Shown piece after piece: positions 1-12,152 of a DNA stretch of 64,000 nucleotides (positions within the stretch are counted from its first letter, which is position 1; every line of letters starts with the position of its first letter). This stretch comes from Paragonimus westermani (lineage: Eukaryota > Platyhelminthes > Trematoda > Plagiorchiida > Troglotrematidae), in NCBI GenBank assembly GCA_008508345.1, contig QNGE01000407.1, positions 124,001 to 188,000 of the forward strand, given 5' to 3'. Below the pieces are notes generated by a model. That model worked only from the letters and a program-made list of their open reading frames with translations, did not search any database and was not told the origin of the DNA. The translations under genes and the position numbers were made by a program.

Positions 1-2353
1 GCTACCTAGGAATGGGTTAGTCGGATGAATCACTATCGGAGAAATTCCACCAGGATGAAATAAAAGGTAACTGTTAAAACAGCACGTGACTGCAATGAGT
101 ACCACTGAACTGTCTTCCAGAGCTTTACATTCTACTTTGTTTGTATGGTGTTTAAAACCTTCTCATGTACGCGCACATCAAATCATGTGATCTGATCATT
201 AATATACTCTCCGCCATCGATTCTATCCGTCCATTTTTGTGTCCTCCAATCTCCGTGCTAAAGACTGCCGAAGACTTTTCGTTCACCTATCGTCCTTTTA
301 AACATTTGTCTAGAAACATACACTCTGCGATTTATGAAAACTTTGTTTACGAAAATTCTTTCGAAACTCCACACCCCTCATAAACCGCACAAAGTTCATG
401 TGCTTTATGATAAAGAGCTCATCATATGTTTAATCAATCACTTACACAAGCACTCAGGCGAATAGCGTCTTTTCAGGCCTAACTGTTCCGGACCGGACGA
501 ACTAAGATAGTGTTTAAAAAACGCTTGCCCGCATAAATTGAAGCATTTCAGTTCCACTTTACACTTTTGTGCTCGTATATATGTATCGTTAAGCGGGTAT
601 GATACTTGAAATAACTGCGCATTTCCCCTAGCTCATCGGCTTCTAGTACTGCTGACGAGATGGCCATGAAAACAGCGTAGACACTGTGCAGTTGTCAACC
701 CTCATTAGCTGGGGCGTCGAAAAGACGACCGACTGTTATAGCGCATGCACGCACTCGGACCTACACAGTGGGTTACACCAGATTCATTCATGGAAGAGCT
801 GCACATAAAGTCTTGGATTCCACCTTTCTTTGGTCCCCCAGTTAATTTGTAACGAATGGGCTGCTTGGGTGCGCACAACATAGGCGCGTATTTCGGAAGT
901 CTAAATATTCACGACGAAGAGCCGAGGCAATAAAAATACGTTAGTTAGGTCACGTATTCCGTATGTCGGCGGAACATTTGCTGCCTTGTGCATTGTGTGA
1001 TGAAGCGACCGATGGCTGGAAAAAAAATCAAAAAATAACCGGAAGATGAAGTGTATTAAATCTGGAAAACGTCGATCACCCAGCTAAACAATGCTGGTAG
1101 GTGTTGCATGTCACTTCTGGGGGTGCACCATCATCAACTTTTTTTGAGTGGACACATTCTGACATGGTAGAGTGCCGAGCAGTCAGTAACCAGCCCTTGT
1201 TTCTAAGGTTGTTGACTTTTCGCTCTCTTCTCATTGTCACGAAGTTCTATTGTTTGAAGTTGGCTTCTTCCTTGCCACTGATTTGTAACTGTCTATTAGT
1301 CTGCCATTTCGTGGGCTGCTTCCGGGGTCGAGTCCAGAGTTCACAATCCACAAGTGTGGCTCAAAGCTGGAAATTTATATATTCGGTTTTCTTCAATCCT
1401 ACTGGACATGAACAAATAAAACAAAAGGGGGGCATTCTGTAGCATCGGCTGTTAACTCATTTGTCGGTTCCGTGAAAGTATGGAGGATTGATGGATAAAG
1501 CAAGAGTAGCTGAATATCGATAATACAGGGAGTTTTTTGATCAGTTTTGCCTGCTCGTACATACAACTGGAACGGCTATGGACGGGCGCTTAGTCTTTCG
1601 TCTACACAGTCGGAATCCACAATGAGGACCTGGTGCCATGACTTGGTAGCGTATTAAGCAAGCTGGCAATAGATGGCCGGATTAATTTCACCTGTCACAG
1701 TGAGATATAAAAGATGAACTTATTTCCATCCAGGACGAGAAAGGGGCGCAGAGAACTACCAAATGAATCGCAGTCTTTCTGTCTGTGGATCAGGATGGGT
1801 TGATAAGAGATTGTGTTGTTAACCTAGAAGGCGGATGGCACAGCGGTTGTTTATTTGGGAACCAATACACAACTTAAGCGTCTCAACGGGACTACAAACA
1901 GAAACACTCATTTGCACTCCACACTCGTCTGAGGATGTTCCAGTCGCTTTAGACACCATGTCTCAGTTCCATCATGTGGTGAAAGCCATTCTGTCATTCT
2001 GCCTTACAATGATCCTTCCCGTATTTCTCCCGTATTTCTCCAGCGATCATTTCGATCCCAGCTGCTACTGAATAGTGGTGTGAGTAGTATGGTGCGACCG
2101 TCTATCCTCACTACAATAGTTCTAGGCTGGCGGCTCAGTTTCGGGACTTGCTCGTCTCAGCTGGCCCTCTCAATCTGGAGGCCAGAGCCAGGGTTCACGA
2201 ATATCTCCACGGCGCCTTATTTTAATGGAAGAATGAGCAAGCAGAGTACCGATAAGTATCGGGGAAATAGTTTGCCGGGCCGTGTTAGGTAGGTTCTTGT
2301 AAACATTTTGCTCAGTCGACTTAATGCCGAATTCATGGATTCCAATTTTCTTT

Positions 2354-2614
2354 AACTTGAATATCACTCACACTTGATTGCAGCCCTCACATTCAGACAG
2401 ACTTTCCAGGCAGCCTTTTTCGAAAAGGAGCGCCAGACTCGAGTTTCGCTCTTATTAGACCTCGTCAATAGTGCATATGCTTGCCACGGTGAGGATTAGA
2501 ACTCTGGTCACGCTTTCGTGAGCCATCGATGTTGACAGCTGCGCCATTGACCTCACATGAGGCACGACCTAATTGTTGTGTCTGAACGCTCGACCACTTC
2601 AGCCTGTGACCAAT
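2354..2614 (-). repeat. tRNA-derived SINE, copy 1
   Basis: This copy shares about 260 bases with the copies at 13890 and 23481. Read on the minus strand it has a tRNA-like head (degenerate A box near GGCGCAGCTG and B box near GTTCTAATCC), then a family-specific body ending in CTTGAATATTC-type sequence near 2354. The B box is mutated, so it is an old copy. It lies in laminin intron 7. Confidence 0.75.
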
Positions 2615-4167
2615 TCCCTTGGGACACTGTTTGGAATCCGGGCCAGTCGAATTGTAGTGCACATTGTGTACGTTGCTAGAACTATTCAGAACAAGTGCCG
2701 TGAAGGGAACTAGTAGATTCACATATGCTTTAAGAATTCGCTAAGAAGTTTGAGTCTGTGAAACTTGGGACATTACGTACGGTGCTGCGTACGTTTGAAT
2801 CTCGGTGAATTCAGTTATCCAACCTAAATGTTGCAGATGAGTATACAGACTGAAATTCGCTCATGTGGAGCAATGTTTAGTAATTGTACTGTTATGACTT
2901 GGCTATAGAATTATTTGATCTATAATTGCCTGACACCCACAGCTCTCTTTCATAACTGGGGAACGATGTTCATATTGAACGCCGAAGAGTATCTTCTGTT
3001 TACTTAACCCAAGTTCCTATGCTTCATCTATGCCACATAACGCAGCCATCCACACGCTATGGGGCTAGTTGCATGCCATGAAGACGGAATGCAAGGAATG
3101 CCCGAAAATTGTGCAAATACTACCAATAAATCAAAATGGAGTATCAATATGTGTAGGAAATATTGTTTTCAGCTTCCTATAAACAGAAATGCTACGTAAA
3201 CACCCTAAGTCCCCATCAGTCGGGACGTTTTGGATAGTTACTCTGTCGCCCGGAACTTGAGAAGTAGCCTGTCAACAAATCTATCCGTCGAGCGGAAATT
3301 ATTAGCCGGTGAGGCCAGCATTAGAGATACTTTCGGACAAACTCGAAGGATTGTCAAACAAGGATGCATGACCGAAAAATCATCAGTTAGGTGTAGCAAC
3401 GCTGGACTAGATTTGAATCGATCTAGTGATGCGGTAGGTCAGATGACGAGGAAGGAGAAGAGAGCTGGCCAGACCTGTGTTAAGTGAACAGGAATCACAG
3501 ATGACGGATCAGTGCAGTTTATTCACTGTTAGGTAACATGCTTGAAACACACCGTCACGGGGATTGCGAAGACTTAGCTTAATACATGAATGAAACCTTT
3601 AGTGTAAAGAGTTTCAGTCCACTTGAAAACGGTCCCAATTTTTCACGTGCCTACTCATCACTATCTGCAATCAAACAAAGACCTACAGCAATCATCAGAG
3701 GACGATTCATACTTATCCAGGAAACTGAAATCAGGCGCACGTTTACCTGTTTCCACCGTAAGCGTTATTGAAACCCTTCTCAGGTATTCCTTTGAGTTGA
3801 GATTCACAGATTAGCTGATTCTACATATATTTACCTACATAGCGTTGAGCGAAACGTGATGTTACCATGATTCGAGCTTCGAACAGACAAAAAAGATTAG
3901 GAAAGCAAGACTGAATTAATCGGTGGGTAGTCACCACTGACTGCGACACACTTTCATGTCGGACAGTGTTTTCGCACATTACTATGGATGGTCGCGAATT
4001 TCGTCAACGTTAGTAATCAACGCATTGAGGATCTGCAAGAATCGGGACCACACAATTGGCGGACTACCTTGTGGTTTGCTACCGCAAATAACTGCCATAA
4101 CAATTTACGCAACAGGCGTTGTCAATCCAAGTTTTCCGTTAATCTAATTACCGTCGGTCACTTCATA

Positions 4168-4206
4168 GTTCTTATCAGTAACGTGGGTCCCAATCCAGGC
4201 AGTCCA
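4168..4206 (+). other. Possible LINE leader motif (GPNPGSP)
   Basis: An open frame at 3988-4269 contains LISNVGPNPGSPNLC. This resembles the hydrophobic plus NPGP segment found just before the endonuclease domain in many CR1/Jockey-like LINE ORFs, and also 2A-like peptides. Nothing after it could be recognised as an endonuclease, so this is only a weak hint of a decayed LINE on the plus strand. Confidence 0.25.
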
Positions 4207-4914
4207 AATTTGTGTGAGAGTGGGCAACGTCGTCAAGCAACTTTTTGTCCTTGTTTCATGAATGAATAATTGGATGTCATTAAAAAACAAAGACATCCAG
4301 GACAAATGAGTCTGCAAGCCAATAGACCGTCATCATCCCTGTCAACAACTTCAGTCTTTAACCACTTCCGTGGGTACCCTGGCTTGCACTCTGCAGGTGC
4401 TGACAGTAACCCACGGAGTAGTGGATTAATAAGTGGGTGCAAACGTGTGAAGCAAAACCCGGCTAAATCAACGAGAATCTATAAAGAAGACGATAAGAAA
4501 GAGTCAACAACCTTATAGATAAAGGCTTGTCGTTGACTGGAAAACAGTCATGTCTGGGAGAGTTTCAACCAATAGTGTAAATGGTATAGAAATTCTCTTT
4601 TGTCAGATAGATCGTATAAACCATGCTCAGCGGGACCGTGAAGGCTTTAAATACCCATAAGTAAACTATCGCTCAGCAGCTGGGCGATCTCTTTCAGCCA
4701 TCAGCAGTTACACTGAACAATGCGTGGTAAGCAGACATTCCGTCAGTACACGGAGTATACGACCCAACCACCGGAGTTTGCGCATTTTCACACACCGGTT
4801 GTCGGTCGTGAATTTCAATATTTCCGAAATACGCGTCAAATTATTTGACACACGTAAAAGTAAGGCCCACCATCAGCTTATGTTAACTTATGATCACAGT
4901 ATGCAAACACTAAC

Positions 4915-5094
4915 CTTGACAACCTTCTGGATTATTGGCTTGGAAATTCCAGTAGCCGACCTTGCAGCGATCGCACTTGTCCCCACCGACATTTGATTTG
5001 CATAAGCACCGTCCAGCTACCGTATTTTGTTCGGGCACTGTGTACTGTTGGCAGAATCCTTCATACAATGTCCCATCCGTGTGGCAGTTGCAAG
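4915..5094 (-). CDS. LAMB1: Laminin beta exon 7: LE3
   Basis: This exon is 180 bases: two bases, 59 codons (residues 409-467), then one base. The acceptor TTGTCTCCAG|CTTGCAAC follows a good pyrimidine tract and completes a Pro codon (TCQPCNCHTDG). Typical LE cysteine spacing follows: EGFCQQYT, NTVAGRCLCKSNVGGDKC, DRCKVGYW, EGCQ. The donor TGTCAAG|GTTAGT is phase 1, so the next exon should start with two bases completing a codon before a C.C LE motif. No such exon was spotted between 1 and 4914, so the gene continues past the left edge. Confidence 0.94.
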
Positions 5095-5500
5095 CTGGAG
5101 ACAATAAGTCGAACAATGAAAAACATGGGAGCGAAATATGGGGGACGGGTCAGAAGGCGTGCATACCATTCAGGCATACCATTCTATAGAAAATTCGGTG
5201 TCATGGTTTTCGCTAATTGGAGTGAGAAGTTTGGTGACAGAGTGTGGCTAGGAAAGAGAATGTCGACAGTTTGCTTCAACTGTAATTAATTTATTGTCAT
5301 GATCGGAAAACGTTGGTGAATGTGGAAAGACCCTTTATCAGTTTACATGGGACTAACTGCGGAAAAGACGGTAGAGTAAACTGGTCATCGTAGTAGCCAG
5401 GTGAATGTGCCATATGTATTTCAGATTATACGGCACTGACTCTATAAAAATATTGCCGTGATCAATATGTACTGATGAGATGTGATAAATTTGGTTTTTC

Positions 5501-5533
5501 TCATCATCGTCATCATCATCATCATCATCATCA
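5501..5533. repeat. (TCA)n microsatellite
   Basis: About 11 trinucleotide units with one interruption (CGT). It abuts the 3' end of a LINE fragment and probably grew from that element's (TGA)n tail. Confidence 0.9.
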
Positions 5534-5790
5534 AAAACTGCAATACATCAATTGTTCGCATCAAATGTTAACTGCCATATAAGCATCAGGAGAACAGCAG
5601 AGAAGAAAGGATAGGTAGAGGACCCCACTGTCAAAAAAGAGTATGCGTAGGCACAAACATCCAACAACAAGGTGCCTACATTTTGCAAACGGACAGCTGA
5701 GCTGTGACGGAAGATATGGCATTATCAACAGGACTGTGTCTTGATGGCCTTCTCTGATCCGCGTTTTCAATTTTATATGCTCCACAGAAC
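5501..5790 (-). mobile_element. RTE-like LINE, 3' end fragment
   Basis: The block resembles the 3' untranslated part of the copy at 7065-7450: shared landmarks are AAGGTGCCTACATTTTGCAAAC, the CATTATCAACAGGAC run and the reversed GTTAACTGCCA near the tail. Read on the minus strand it ends in a (TGA)n tract at 5501-5533, the tail seen in sister copies. It is 5'-truncated and diverged. Confidence 0.65.
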
Positions 5791-7064
5791 GTGACGTGAG
5801 TAGTGTTTCGAGCATTCAGGGTTGTATGCTCACATCGAAACTGTCAGAATGTATATACCAATACAGGGGAAAGATTAAAGTTATCAGCCAAAGCTTTCAG
5901 ATCAGAAGTCTGTACTATAGAGCAGCTGGTGAGTAACAACGCAGAAAGACTGGCACCACTTTTTCTGGTAAAGTGTGCCAGCCTTCTTCAGACCTCCACT
6001 CGGAAGGACCAGAAGGCTGTGGTTTATTACATCTCTAACTCCTGGTTTGCTTGACAATAGTGAGTGTCGACGTGACGCTCAAACCGTCCAGTTTATCCAC
6101 AATAGATCGCCGAGATGCACAAACCGTAACATTGCGTCAAGGCCCTGTCCCGTTATGACGGTGTTGGTTTCGATAAAACGGAACAGGTGGAAAGTATACA
6201 GCTGTAAATAAGTCCAAACTTTTGCACTTTTGCCACTGAGCTAGTAATCCAGAGGCATAACGCCATTTTGTGTTTGACACTTATCACTCTCAACCAAGTT
6301 TGTTCATCGAGAGATGTGAAAGTGAAATCAGACGTAAAAAGTGTTATCAGCTAACCCTGAGTATGTCTACGTAGTAGTTGATAGACTTTTTGTCATCATT
6401 TGCAACGGGATCTTCCTGCTATACACACAAATATGGCTATATCTGCGTCTTACTTTGCCATTTTTGTTCTAATCTACTCTATCGCGGTTTCAGAATGGTT
6501 ACAAATCTGTTGGCAGATATGCACACGGTAGACGATTCTATAACCGGACAACGAAAAACGATGCAACCGACGGATAACAAAAACAATTGTGACAGACTAC
6601 TGAGAGATGGTGCTTCAGAGGACTATCCAAGAAGTTGCTTCAAGTGACTGCATAGAATAGAACACCATTGCTGACTCATCCGACAGCAGCCTAACTTAAC
6701 AATACAACCACTTGTAGCGGGCTGGAACATTATGAAGTGAAATACATATGTTAGCTGTTACATCACGAGTAAGATTCATTAGATAAGCGTAGGGTAATCT
6801 GTCGGATTCCTACGACCAAAATGTGACAGAACGAATACTGACCGTAGGAACAATGGTACTTCTGATACAACGATTATTACGTGAGCAAGATAAAAACCTT
6901 GATTCCTTCCGAGCCCTGAGTAAGTTTAAACAGTACAACGAAGTCAGGTGAAGAGTTACAAACACAAGAAACAAGCACGTATGGCCGTTTCGCAAACAGA
7001 ACGGAGTTGAATATAACTGCAATGATATGACATCGAACGTGACAGGGGACCAGTAGAAATCATA

Positions 7065-8418
7065 CACTCGTCATCATCATAGACACAATACGTCAGCGGT
7101 TCACACTCATGCTTAACTGCCACACAACCATGAAGAAAAATCGAATCCTGCATAGGAAGAGAGAGGAGGAAAAAAGAAGTGGACGGGAAGGGACCTAACC
7201 ACTGAAAATAACTAGGTTCAGATTCAAACATTCAACATCAAAGTGTCTACACCCTGCAAACAAACAACCGAGCTGCAAGTGAGAGTAAGGCGTCATCAAC
7301 AAGACAGATTCCTTACGGCTTTCGCTGCCACGCCTTATTAAATGCACTCACTTCACAGACAACTCGGATAAACAACGAAAACATTCACGCCACTGAGCTC
7401 GATTAGCTGCCATCTCACCTAGAGTCTCCAACTACCGACTTTGTGAGTCGCGAGGGCCCCAGCCGGGGAGACGAACACGACCCACAGTGGCCAACCTTTT
7501 GGTGAACGACTTCATTTCCCTACGCCCGGTCATTATCTGACCACCTCGCACCTTACGCCTGTAGGTCGCAGTGTCAGCGAACAGTGCTTGGTGTGGAAGA
7601 CGACTAGCTGGCATCCTTAATACGTGACCTAACCATCTAAGCCTGTGACAATCACTACCAAACACCCGCTTTCTAACCTCCTCGTAACTTACACACTGGT
7701 GCCACCCCATACGATCGATTGAACGCAGACATGAGTGGTCAAATACCTGAAGACGGTTCACGTCTTCTACCCTGAGCGGCCAAGTCTCGCTGCCGTAAAG
7801 TAATACGGCCCTCACCGTTGTCTTATCTACGTGACCTTTAAGCTTCAGAGAAAAACCTCTCTGTCGACATAGATTCCCCATATTAGCGAATACCGTCCTA
7901 GCCTTAGAGATAGGCGCTTCTATTTCATTCCCTACACATCCACCACCGCCTCTGATGCAGCTTCCCAGGTATACAAACCGGTCAACGACCTCCATGGCTA
8001 CATTATCTAACATCAAATCTACGTGATAACAGCAATCCTGCAGAAGCACTTTACATTTTGAGGCTGCAAAGCGCATTCTGAAGTATTTAGCAGAACGCGC
8101 AATTGCATCTAGTATTGTTTGCGCTGCTTGAACGTTGTCAAGCAACAATACCTTGTAGTCAGCATAATCAAGATCAGTCAGTCTTTCACCAGGTAGGAGG
8201 TCCATGCGGGCATCTTATGAGTGCCGGAGACAATCCTCCCGTATTTCGTCTATGAAGAAATTAAACAAAAATGGTGACAGCGGACATCCTTGACGTACGT
8301 CGCTCATGGTACTGAGAATGTCAGACAGTTGACCGGAAACCCTAATCTGTGTTGAAGTATGGGAGCAAACCGCGAGATGGTCTGTCTGAACGACCGAATA
8401 ATCAATAATAACAGGCAT
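7065..8418 (-). pseudogene. RTE-like LINE: reverse transcriptase C-terminal part and 3' UTR
   Basis: The frame 8418 to 7432 encodes the back half of a non-LTR reverse transcriptase: VRQGCPLSPFLFNFFIDEI (palm motif B), LDYADYKVLL (motif C, normally YADD), SKCKVLLQD, FVYLGSCI, VLLYGSETWPLRVEDV, FDHSCLRSI and HRLRWLGHVLRM, ending in RLPGWGPRD. These are hallmarks of the RTE-like LINEs common in flukes (clade from memory). One in-frame TAA at 8215-8217 splits the frame, and the second catalytic Asp is Tyr. The 5' end is cut near 8418, losing endonuclease and fingers. Bases 7065-7431 are the 3' UTR, ending at a short ATGATGATGACGA tail. The copy is dead and lies in the laminin sense orientation in intron 6. 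Confidence 0.9.
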
Positions 8419-8519
8419 ATCAGTGAGTGGTGGGGGATTTTTGATTCATATAACTTGAACATTACAAAGAACTGACCAAAGCTGTTGCACTGCCATAGAC
8501 ATTCTAGTCAACCTCTCCT

Positions 8520-8675
8520 GAATAAAAGCACTGGGCTCAAATTTCACTCTCGTTAGACCTCCTGCTTGATACGAATCCTTGCCGCGGACCGGATTACACT
8601 TCTGGTCGTCTTCTCATGAGGCGACCGTGTTGATCACTGCGCCACTGACTTCACATTCGGCACGACTGATTTATT
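8520..8675 (-). repeat. tRNA-derived SINE, copy 2 (partial)
   Basis: This copy matches the middle of the family: AAAAGCACTGGGCTCAAATT (body), GGACCGGATTACACT (reversed B box, mutated), GTGTTGATCACTGCGCCACTG (reversed A box) and CACATTCGGCACGACTGA. The body end beyond 8520 is missing. It sits about 100 bases beyond the truncated 5' end of the adjacent LINE. Confidence 0.7.
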
Positions 8676-9303
8676 ATACATAAAGGCCTAGCCACGCTGA
8701 ATTCTAAGTAATGGTCAGAGTGGCCGATCGCCCTGTTCAACCGCCCCTCCAATATACTCGGACGTGGGTGAAAACATTTACTCCGAACTGGTCTGTGAAT
8801 TCGGTTTCAAATAACTGGACAAACTATTCGTTTTCTGGACACAAATGGAAGATGCTGAAGATCTACACCGTACGATTACAAGTGTCAGCGAACAAGAAGA
8901 GCATTATTCCAAACTAACGGGTTACAGTACTGGGGATTGAATGTGAGTGGGTTGTGTTGTCTAGTTCCTATTAATTCCGCGGTTTGCTGTACAATGTAAG
9001 TTGTTGAATTTTTGGGAAAACTGAAATCTTGTGCGACATACTATTGAACGTCAATAAGGATTTGGTAACTGGTTTAGTTTACACTTGAACACACCAATCC
9101 GAGTCTGGGTTTCAAAAAGCAATCGCGTTTATCCATTCAGTAGCCCTGCGTTGTTAAAAACAGTCCAGAGTGAAGTAGCCGGTGTATTATGTAATCTCTA
9201 ATGTAGTACGCAGACAAGCATGACGTGGCCCTATATTTTAGAAAGCGTTATCGCACACAGTAGCAGAATGAAAAAACAAGTGAAAGATGGTCAACCGGCT
9301 CAC

Positions 9304-9492
9304 GTTGGCATGTCGAAGGATGGTTGATAGGGTAGGATGGATGGCGGTAGAAATTCTGTTTACAATATTCACAATTCACGCCTTCCGTATTGTGCATACA
9401 GCCGTGACAGTAGCCTCCAGACACGTTTCCCGAACTCGCGTACAGGAGTGGATTGAAAAAGCAAGCCGTCGCGTGATCGTTACATTCGCATC
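9304..9492 (-). CDS. LAMB1: Laminin beta exon 6: LE2
   Basis: This exon is 189 bases: two bases, 62 codons (residues 346-407), then one base. The acceptor CGCTTACAG|GATGCG completes an Arg codon to give ERCECNDHATAC. The body has SSGNVSGGYCHGCMHNTEG, then NCEYCKQNFYRHPS and STCQ. The GNVSGG.C..C.HNT.G..CE.C motif is the diagnostic LE2 sequence of laminin beta chains. The donor is CCAAC|GTGAGC. A 1.35-kb RTE-like LINE copy sits in the intron that follows. Confidence 0.95.
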
Positions 9493-10605
9493 CTGTAAGC
9501 GAAAACGTGTACATTGAAGTTAGCCTACAGAAATTATACGTTCAAAACAAGCAAAGAAGAGATAGAGAACGTCACCCGTGTGTTTCTGAATTGGTGATGG
9601 TCACAGAACTACAGGGTTAATCAGCACACTCACAAAATGGTAGAAAACCGACAAGATATTTCTCATCAATCAACCAGTACCGATTTAATATGTACGCCTG
9701 ATGAGTGAACACAAAGCGAAAATCTTTTCAACTGTATTCTCGTTCTCCTGATGCCAGTGAGTATTCTCGAAAGAGTACGCGAAATGTACAACCCCAGCCC
9801 AGGCTTGCGTTTCGTTTCGCATGCACATTGTGTGGATATTCATGCGTGTTGATAAAACAACAAAACAACCTGGTGGATGAATAAGAAGCTCCCACTCACA
9901 GCATTGGGATAAGGTGGCTTGTGCTTCCATAAGTGTACGTAGACGTCGATTAACCTGACTTCATCCTGTTACTACGATGTGACCATCACTCAACCCATGG
10001 TGATCGAAGTTTATAATGCATCGGGTATAGTTTGTGGTAAAGGGCGTTACCCGTTACTGATACATACTTGGACAAAGTGACATGCAGTGCTCAGCTGACT
10101 CGTATCCATCAAGAACATTTTTTTGTAGACCACACTGTCCTTGTTCAGACTCAGTACAGTTAGACAGACGGTCACTATTTGAATAGCGTTTTGCACTGGA
10201 AGAACAAAACAACTTGCTGTTGTTGCGGCCGTCTCCGCAAGTACTGCCCATGAGATTTACGCGAAAAACTTGTCGTTAATTTTATCCCCATTTCTCACAT
10301 CTCTCTGCATGTTACCGCTGTCCCTCCTCGCTGTCTCAAAAGCACCAACAGCACCGTAGTTACAGGCAGTATCTCCCTAGCATGTCCTTTTATCTCCAAT
10401 AACTGACACCGAAGACGTGAGATGAAGTTACTACTACCAATTTGTTAGAAGTTAGCACGATCAGGGTCTGAAACACCAACACACTGTATTATGGGGAGAT
10501 GAAAGTCGTCATAAGAATTCTTTACGTGAGATAGTGACTCATCAGTCTGCCGTCAACATTCCACACCGCGGTTCATTATTGTGGTGCTTTTTGGTCAAAA
10601 TAAAA

Positions 10606-10639
10606 AATTCAATAGAATTCAATAGAATTCAATAGAATT
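10606..10639. repeat. Tandem repeat of AATAGAATTC
   Basis: About 3.4 copies of a 10-base unit follow each other without gaps in an AT-rich setting. This is simple sequence in an intron, with no sign of function. Confidence 0.9.
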
Positions 10640-11867
10640 TTGTTGAACCGGCAGGACAAACAAAGGTCAGGTTTAAGAAAAAGAGAAAATGCTGACTAGA
10701 TGAATGACCTGAATCCAACAAATGTAAGGTGTGATAAGCTTACCAAAAGGCCCACGGCAACAGTGACTCGCGTCACTCACCCCACTTAGCTAGTGCACAC
10801 CCGTAACATCCCAGGTTTCAGTGATGGCAATGTAGTTGACATAAAACATGGTTGTGGATACTTGCAAGATGAGGATTTCAAACCACCTTGTTCACTTTTT
10901 CCATAAAGAACATGCACGTGAAGTAGTGTACAGTCGCTCGAAATTCCTCCCTTTTCAATAGCTACATCGGAGGAGCTGTCAATCAGTCGCAGTGAATAAG
11001 AAGTGGGTTGTTGTTATGGCAGTTCCTGTAATCATCGTTTCCATGGAGTGTTCTGAATACCGGTCATTTATATGATCACCTCCGCTCATTCAACGGAACA
11101 CAATCAGATAGAGTTTGGCATGCTAATCAGTAAACACTAAGAGGTAAGACAATCCAGTGAAATGTGGAGGATAAATTACTCCGCCATGATTCTGCCTCAA
11201 GAAGCTGTACGGGATATGGGCATCGTAGATTGGGAGATTCAGTGATGGTAAGTGATGGTAAGTAAACGAAAAGGACCGTTGGGTTCATACACATGACCTA
11301 CTATGTGATCGGATGCTGGGGGTGTGTCGATGACCGTGGTGGCGGTGTTCCAACCATAACAACCTAGAGCAACAACATTAATTTCGATATTACAAGGTTA
11401 TAGTGACCGACTATTTTGGGCTAATAATACCACGGTCCAGCAAGTCCAGAGTGAGCGGCGCTTATTTATCCTGCCTGGTCAGGGCTGGCCAAACCGTACT
11501 CGCTACTTCCGCACATAGTTTTGCGGAGTTAAGAAGTAGTACTGATAAACGTCAGCACAATCTCAAATTTAGGTGGTGGCGACGGTCGTAGCCACTATGA
11601 ATTAGTCATGAGTTTATTTGGGATAGAAAACAGAACTAGTACTTCCGACCCGTACGAACGATATGAAGCAACACTTAGTTGGATAACATCTGAGCCGTAC
11701 CGTTATGAGGCAAGACTAAAATAACCTTTTTGACTTCAGTGTTATTGTGGTGGATTGTCAGGTCGGAGGTGCGAGTTTTCGAACGCTCGGCTGAATACCT
11801 AAACGCGGGGAGGTACGTTCAAAAGCCTGCCGCGATCGGATCAAGGACAACGTGCGCGACCGGATGA

Positions 11868-12152
11868 GTCATCGCTCGACTGGATCGGACCAACGGGCGA
11901 GGCAGGGCAGGCGAAATACGACAGACGGCCAGATCGGAGGCGTGGTTTTTCCAACATTTAGAGGAACATCTCGACACGATGTTGGAATACGGTCAAGGCC
12001 AACATTGGGTGGATGGCGGACAGCACGAGCAGCCGGACGAGCCATCGCGCAACGAAATCGGACAAACAGACGAGGAATGGCAAGCGGAAAACCCCCCGAT
12101 AGAAGGCGCCGATCACACACGTAAACCGGTGAGAAGTGCACACGACGTGTGA
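11868..12152 (+). CDS. Unclassified GC-rich open frame
   Basis: The block is clearly richer in G and C than the surrounding AT-rich intron. This plus-strand frame is open for 94 codons after a TGA, with an acidic, glutamine-rich middle (FFQHLEEHLDTMLEYGQGQ, then NEIGQTDEEWQAENPP). Other frames of the same block are also open for about 90 codons on both strands, so high GC alone may explain the openness. No family is recognised. It could be the remnant of a retrotransposon ORF inserted in laminin intron 5. Coding status is doubtful. Confidence 0.25.
   Translation, partial: VIARLDRTNGRGRAGEIRQTARSEAWFFQHLEEHLDTMLEYGQGQHWVDGGQHEQPDEPSRNEIGQTDEEWQAENPPIEGADHTRKPVRSAHDV

Larger units (their letters stand above)
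1..4914. other. Intron 7 of laminin beta (incomplete)
   Basis: The stretch left of the last visible laminin exon holds one clear SINE fragment (2354-2614) and a possible LINE leader motif near 4168-4206. The remaining frames in both directions are short and have no family motif. A quick scan of the minus strand for a further LE exon (C-x-C-N pattern) found nothing. Confidence 0.6.
5095..9303. other. Intron 6 of laminin beta
   Basis: This intron of about 4.2 kb lies between the LE3 and LE2 exons. It holds two RTE-like LINE pieces (5501-5790 and 7065-8418) and a SINE fragment (8520-8675). The stretches 5791-7064 and 8676-9303 show only short frames without recognisable motifs. Confidence 0.85.

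Noticed and set aside
4962..5289. Plus-strand frames over laminin exon 7
   Set aside because: They are antisense shadows of the LE3 exon without any motif of their own.
5471..5490. CTGATGAGATG as a second hammerhead core
   Set aside because: No GAAA box with pairing flanks follows at the right distance; the same applies to CTGATGA near 33319, 43019, 47356 and 53954.
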